Below, in pieces: positions 5,068-6,452 of a DNA stretch of 6,452 nucleotides. The stretch's first letter is position 1. Every line of letters starts with the position of its first letter. Position numbers and translations under genes: made by a program. The notes beneath the pieces are model-generated. The model saw nothing but the letters and a program-made list of their open reading frames with translations, was not told the origin of the DNA and did not search any database. This DNA comes from DASQDT01 sp036380435. Lineage in GTDB: Bacteria > Acidobacteriota > Blastocatellia > Pyrinomonadales > Pyrinomonadaceae. The stretch spans positions 1 to 6,452 of the forward strand of contig DASVES010000037.1 of NCBI GenBank assembly GCA_036380435.1. Reading direction: 5' to 3'.

Positions 5068-5699
5068 GCCGCGACCGAGCGTGCGCCGTGAAACGATTCC
5101 GAAAAGTCGGCATGCTCCTGCTGTCGGCCGCAGTGGTCGCGGCGGCCGCGCTCGCCGTCCTCCAGTCAAACTGTCCCGTGGAGGGCGGGGCGCTCTCCAC
5201 ACAGATGCGCGCCTTCGTGCGTCTCAAGAACCGCACACACCTGCCGCGCCCCGAAGACTTCGACCCGCGCGTGACGCTCGACGCGCTGCTCCTTCCGGGC
5301 GACGACCGCGGGCGCTGGTCGGAGGCGAGGGCGGCCACGGTCGAGGGCTACGTGGTCGGCGTCGCGACGGGCGGCATCGAAGCGGCAAACTGTTATTCTG
5401 TGACGCGGCGCGACACGCACGTCTATGTGGCGCGGAGGCCGGACGCACCGACAAGTGAGGCCGTGGTAGCGGAGGTCACGCCACGCGTCAGGGAGTGGGC
5501 CACGCTCGCGGGCGATGACTGGTCGGAGGAGTCTCTGCGACGCAGGCTCGTCGGCCGCCGGTGTCGCGTGGAGGGGTGGCTGCTCTACGACACGGAGCAC
5601 GACGGCGAGTCGGAAAACACGGCGCCGGGCCGCGCGCTGAACTGGCGGGCGACTGCCTGGGAGATTCACCCGTTGACGCGCGTCGAGGTGTTAGAGTGA
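5064..5699 (+). CDS. Exported or membrane-anchored protein of unrecognised family, possible OB-like fold
   Basis: 211 residues from the GTG at 5064, which overlaps the deacetylase stop by 4 nt (GTGA). An in-frame GTG at 5088 would begin VKRFRKVG and is a real alternative; neither has a clear ribosome-binding site. Positive residues are followed by a hydrophobic stretch at about 17-33 (MLLLSAAVVAAAALAVL). This is a signal peptide or single N-terminal membrane anchor, with no obvious signal peptidase or lipobox site. The soluble part has compact motifs that look conserved: VEGYVVGVATGG, EAANCYSVTRRDTHVYVA (C110, D117, H119), VVAEVTPRVREW, RCRVEGWLLYDTEH (171-179), and NWRATAWEIHPLTRVEVL (193-210). 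I have an impression of similar hypothetical proteins in Acidobacteriota and Bacteroidota but know no characterised member. The short beta-rich segments would suit an OB-like barrel, which is inference. The overlaps with deacetylase and acetyltransferase imply co-translation. Confidence 0.8.
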   Translation: MSRDRACAVKRFRKVGMLLLSAAVVAAAALAVLQSNCPVEGGALSTQMRAFVRLKNRTHLPRPEDFDPRVTLDALLLPGDDRGRWSEARAATVEGYVVGVATGGIEAANCYSVTRRDTHVYVARRPDAPTSEAVVAEVTPRVREWATLAGDDWSEESLRRRLVGRRCRVEGWLLYDTEHDGESENTAPGRALNWRATAWEIHPLTRVEVLE

Positions 5700-6103
5700 G
5701 CGCGAGCGAGTTGGAGTACAGGCCCGCGGGCGCGCAAGACTACGAGGTCGTCCGACAGTTTCTCTGCGAGGTAGGCTGGCAGAGACGCGTGGGCGATCCC
5801 GAGAGGTTCAGGGCGATAGTGGAGGGCGCGCAACGAACGGTCGTGGCCTTCGACGGTGGGCGCGTCGTCGGGTTTGCGCGGGCGCTGTGCGACGGAGTGT
5901 CGAACGGCTACATCTCGATGGTCGCGGTGGCCGTTGACATGCGTGGGCGAGGCGTCGGGCGCGAGCTGGTGCGGCGTCTCATCGGAGAGGATGAGGGGAT
6001 AACGTGGGTGTTGCGCGCGGGGCATGGGAGCGAAGGCTTCTGGAGCGTCATGGGGTTTGAAGCGTCAGAAGTCGCCATGGAAAGAGTCAGGAAGGTTGAA
6101 TGA
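5696..6103 (+). CDS. GNAT-family N-acetyltransferase
   Basis: 135 residues. The GTG at 5696 overlaps the preceding stop by 4 nt (GTGA) and has GAGGTG (5685-5690) exactly 5 nt upstream, which fixes the start. The fold follows GNAT order. An N-terminal strand YRPAGAQDYEVVRQFL is followed by AFDGGRVVGFARALCDG (strands 2-3) and then YISMVAVAVDMRGRGVGRELVRRLI. In the last, R83-G84-R85-G86-V87-G88 is the Q/R-x-x-G-x-G/A pyrophosphate loop that binds acetyl-CoA. The C-terminus has the usual FWSVMGFEASEVAMERV helix-strand pair. It would transfer acetyl from acetyl-CoA to an amine of unknown identity in the cytoplasm. It sits inside an operon of exported proteins, so it may modify something unrelated; no partner can be deduced. 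Its length is near the small end for the family, but no motif is missing. Confidence 0.88.
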   Translation: MSASELEYRPAGAQDYEVVRQFLCEVGWQRRVGDPERFRAIVEGAQRTVVAFDGGRVVGFARALCDGVSNGYISMVAVAVDMRGRGVGRELVRRLIGEDEGITWVLRAGHGSEGFWSVMGFEASEVAMERVRKVE

Positions 6104-6119
6104 AAGCTTAAGGAGATAC

Positions 6120-6452
6120 ATGCTACGAACACGGGCCGCTTGCGTTTTACTTCTCTGCTCTCTTCTGTCGCCGTGCCCCGCGTGGGCGCAGCAGCCGTCG
6201 CCGGCTGTTACGAACGACCCGGTCGAGCGGATCAAGGACGAAGGGCTGAACCGCTCGCAGGTGATGCAGACCTTGTCGTATCTGACCGATGTCATCGGCC
6301 CGCGCCTCACGAACTCGCCGCAGATGAAGCGCGCCAACGAGTGGACGCGCGACACGCTGACGAAGTGGGGCTTGCAGAACGCGAAGCTCGAAGCGTGGGG
6401 GCCGTTCGGGCGTGGATGGTCGTTGAAGAGATTCTCAGCCGAGGTCATCGAG
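6120..6452 (+). CDS. Secreted M28-type metallopeptidase, N-terminal part
   Basis: Partial gene; 111 codons to the right edge with no stop. The ATG at 6120 has AAGGAG (6110-6115) 4 nt upstream. The signal peptide ends PAWA at about residue 23, followed by QQPSPAV. The remainder is characteristic: DPVERIKDEGLNRSQVMQTL, then SYLTDVIGPRLTNSP, KRANEWTRDTLTKWGL and AWGPFGRGW. This matches, from memory, the N-terminal region of exported M28-type aminopeptidase-like proteins common in Acidobacteriota. In these, IGPRLTGS-type segments precede the zinc catalytic domain. The zinc ligands lie beyond the window, so catalytic competence cannot be judged. It lies 16 nt after the acetyltransferase and is probably the fourth gene of the operon, though its strong own ribosome-binding site permits independent translation. 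Confidence 0.8.
   Translation, partial: MLRTRAACVLLLCSLLSPCPAWAQQPSPAVTNDPVERIKDEGLNRSQVMQTLSYLTDVIGPRLTNSPQMKRANEWTRDTLTKWGLQNAKLEAWGPFGRGWSLKRFSAEVIE

Noticed and set aside
4054..5202. 382-codon open frame on the minus strand
   Set aside because: It is antisense to the deacetylase, which has a full set of CE4 motifs; the translation is repetitive Arg/Glu/Val/Asp sequence.

Overview
The window is GC-rich, densely coding bacterial DNA. It reads as a chromosomal segment from an Acidobacteriota-type bacterium, probably class Blastocatellia. That placement rests on my recollection of protein style: the OmpA-like repeat protein, the M28 peptidase N-terminus and the A-x-A/Gln-Gln signal peptide ends. 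No rRNA or phylogenetic marker is present, so it is moderately supported at best. I saw no tRNA or rRNA gene, CRISPR array, transposase or integrase.

Layout. (1) 1-874, minus strand: the N-terminal 291 residues of a secreted protein with two Cys-containing Ig/PKD-like repeats and the start of an OmpA-like C-terminus; it runs off the left edge. (2) 875-1175: a divergent intergenic region with a strong bulged hairpin (1007-1040), a second inverted repeat (1067-1095) and a short direct repeat. (3) 1176-2492, plus: a secreted sialidase-like (BNR/Asp-box) beta-propeller with an unusual Cys-x-Cys-Cys centre. (4) 2619-3224 and 3252-3893, plus: a probable two-gene unit of an Amidase_2-type N-acetylmuramoyl-L-alanine amidase without a signal peptide and a class I SAM-dependent methyltransferase, with a TATAAT -10 box upstream. 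(5) 3905-4070: a 166-bp nested palindrome that fills almost the whole gap before the next gene. (6) 4090-6452, plus: a tight operon of a secreted NodB-type polysaccharide deacetylase, an exported or membrane-anchored protein of unrecognised family, a GNAT acetyltransferase and the start of a secreted M28-type metallopeptidase. The first three genes are joined by GTGA start/stop overlaps.

Functional reading. Most products act on or in the cell envelope or outside it: peptidoglycan amidase, carbohydrate deacetylase, exported peptidase, propeller and OmpA-like proteins. No coherent pathway can be demonstrated from the sequence, and I see no convincing defence, mobile or biosynthetic system. The items most worth a second look are the 166-bp palindrome in front of the deacetylase ribosome-binding site, the Cys-x-Cys-Cys propeller, and the unrecognised protein translationally coupled to the deacetylase.
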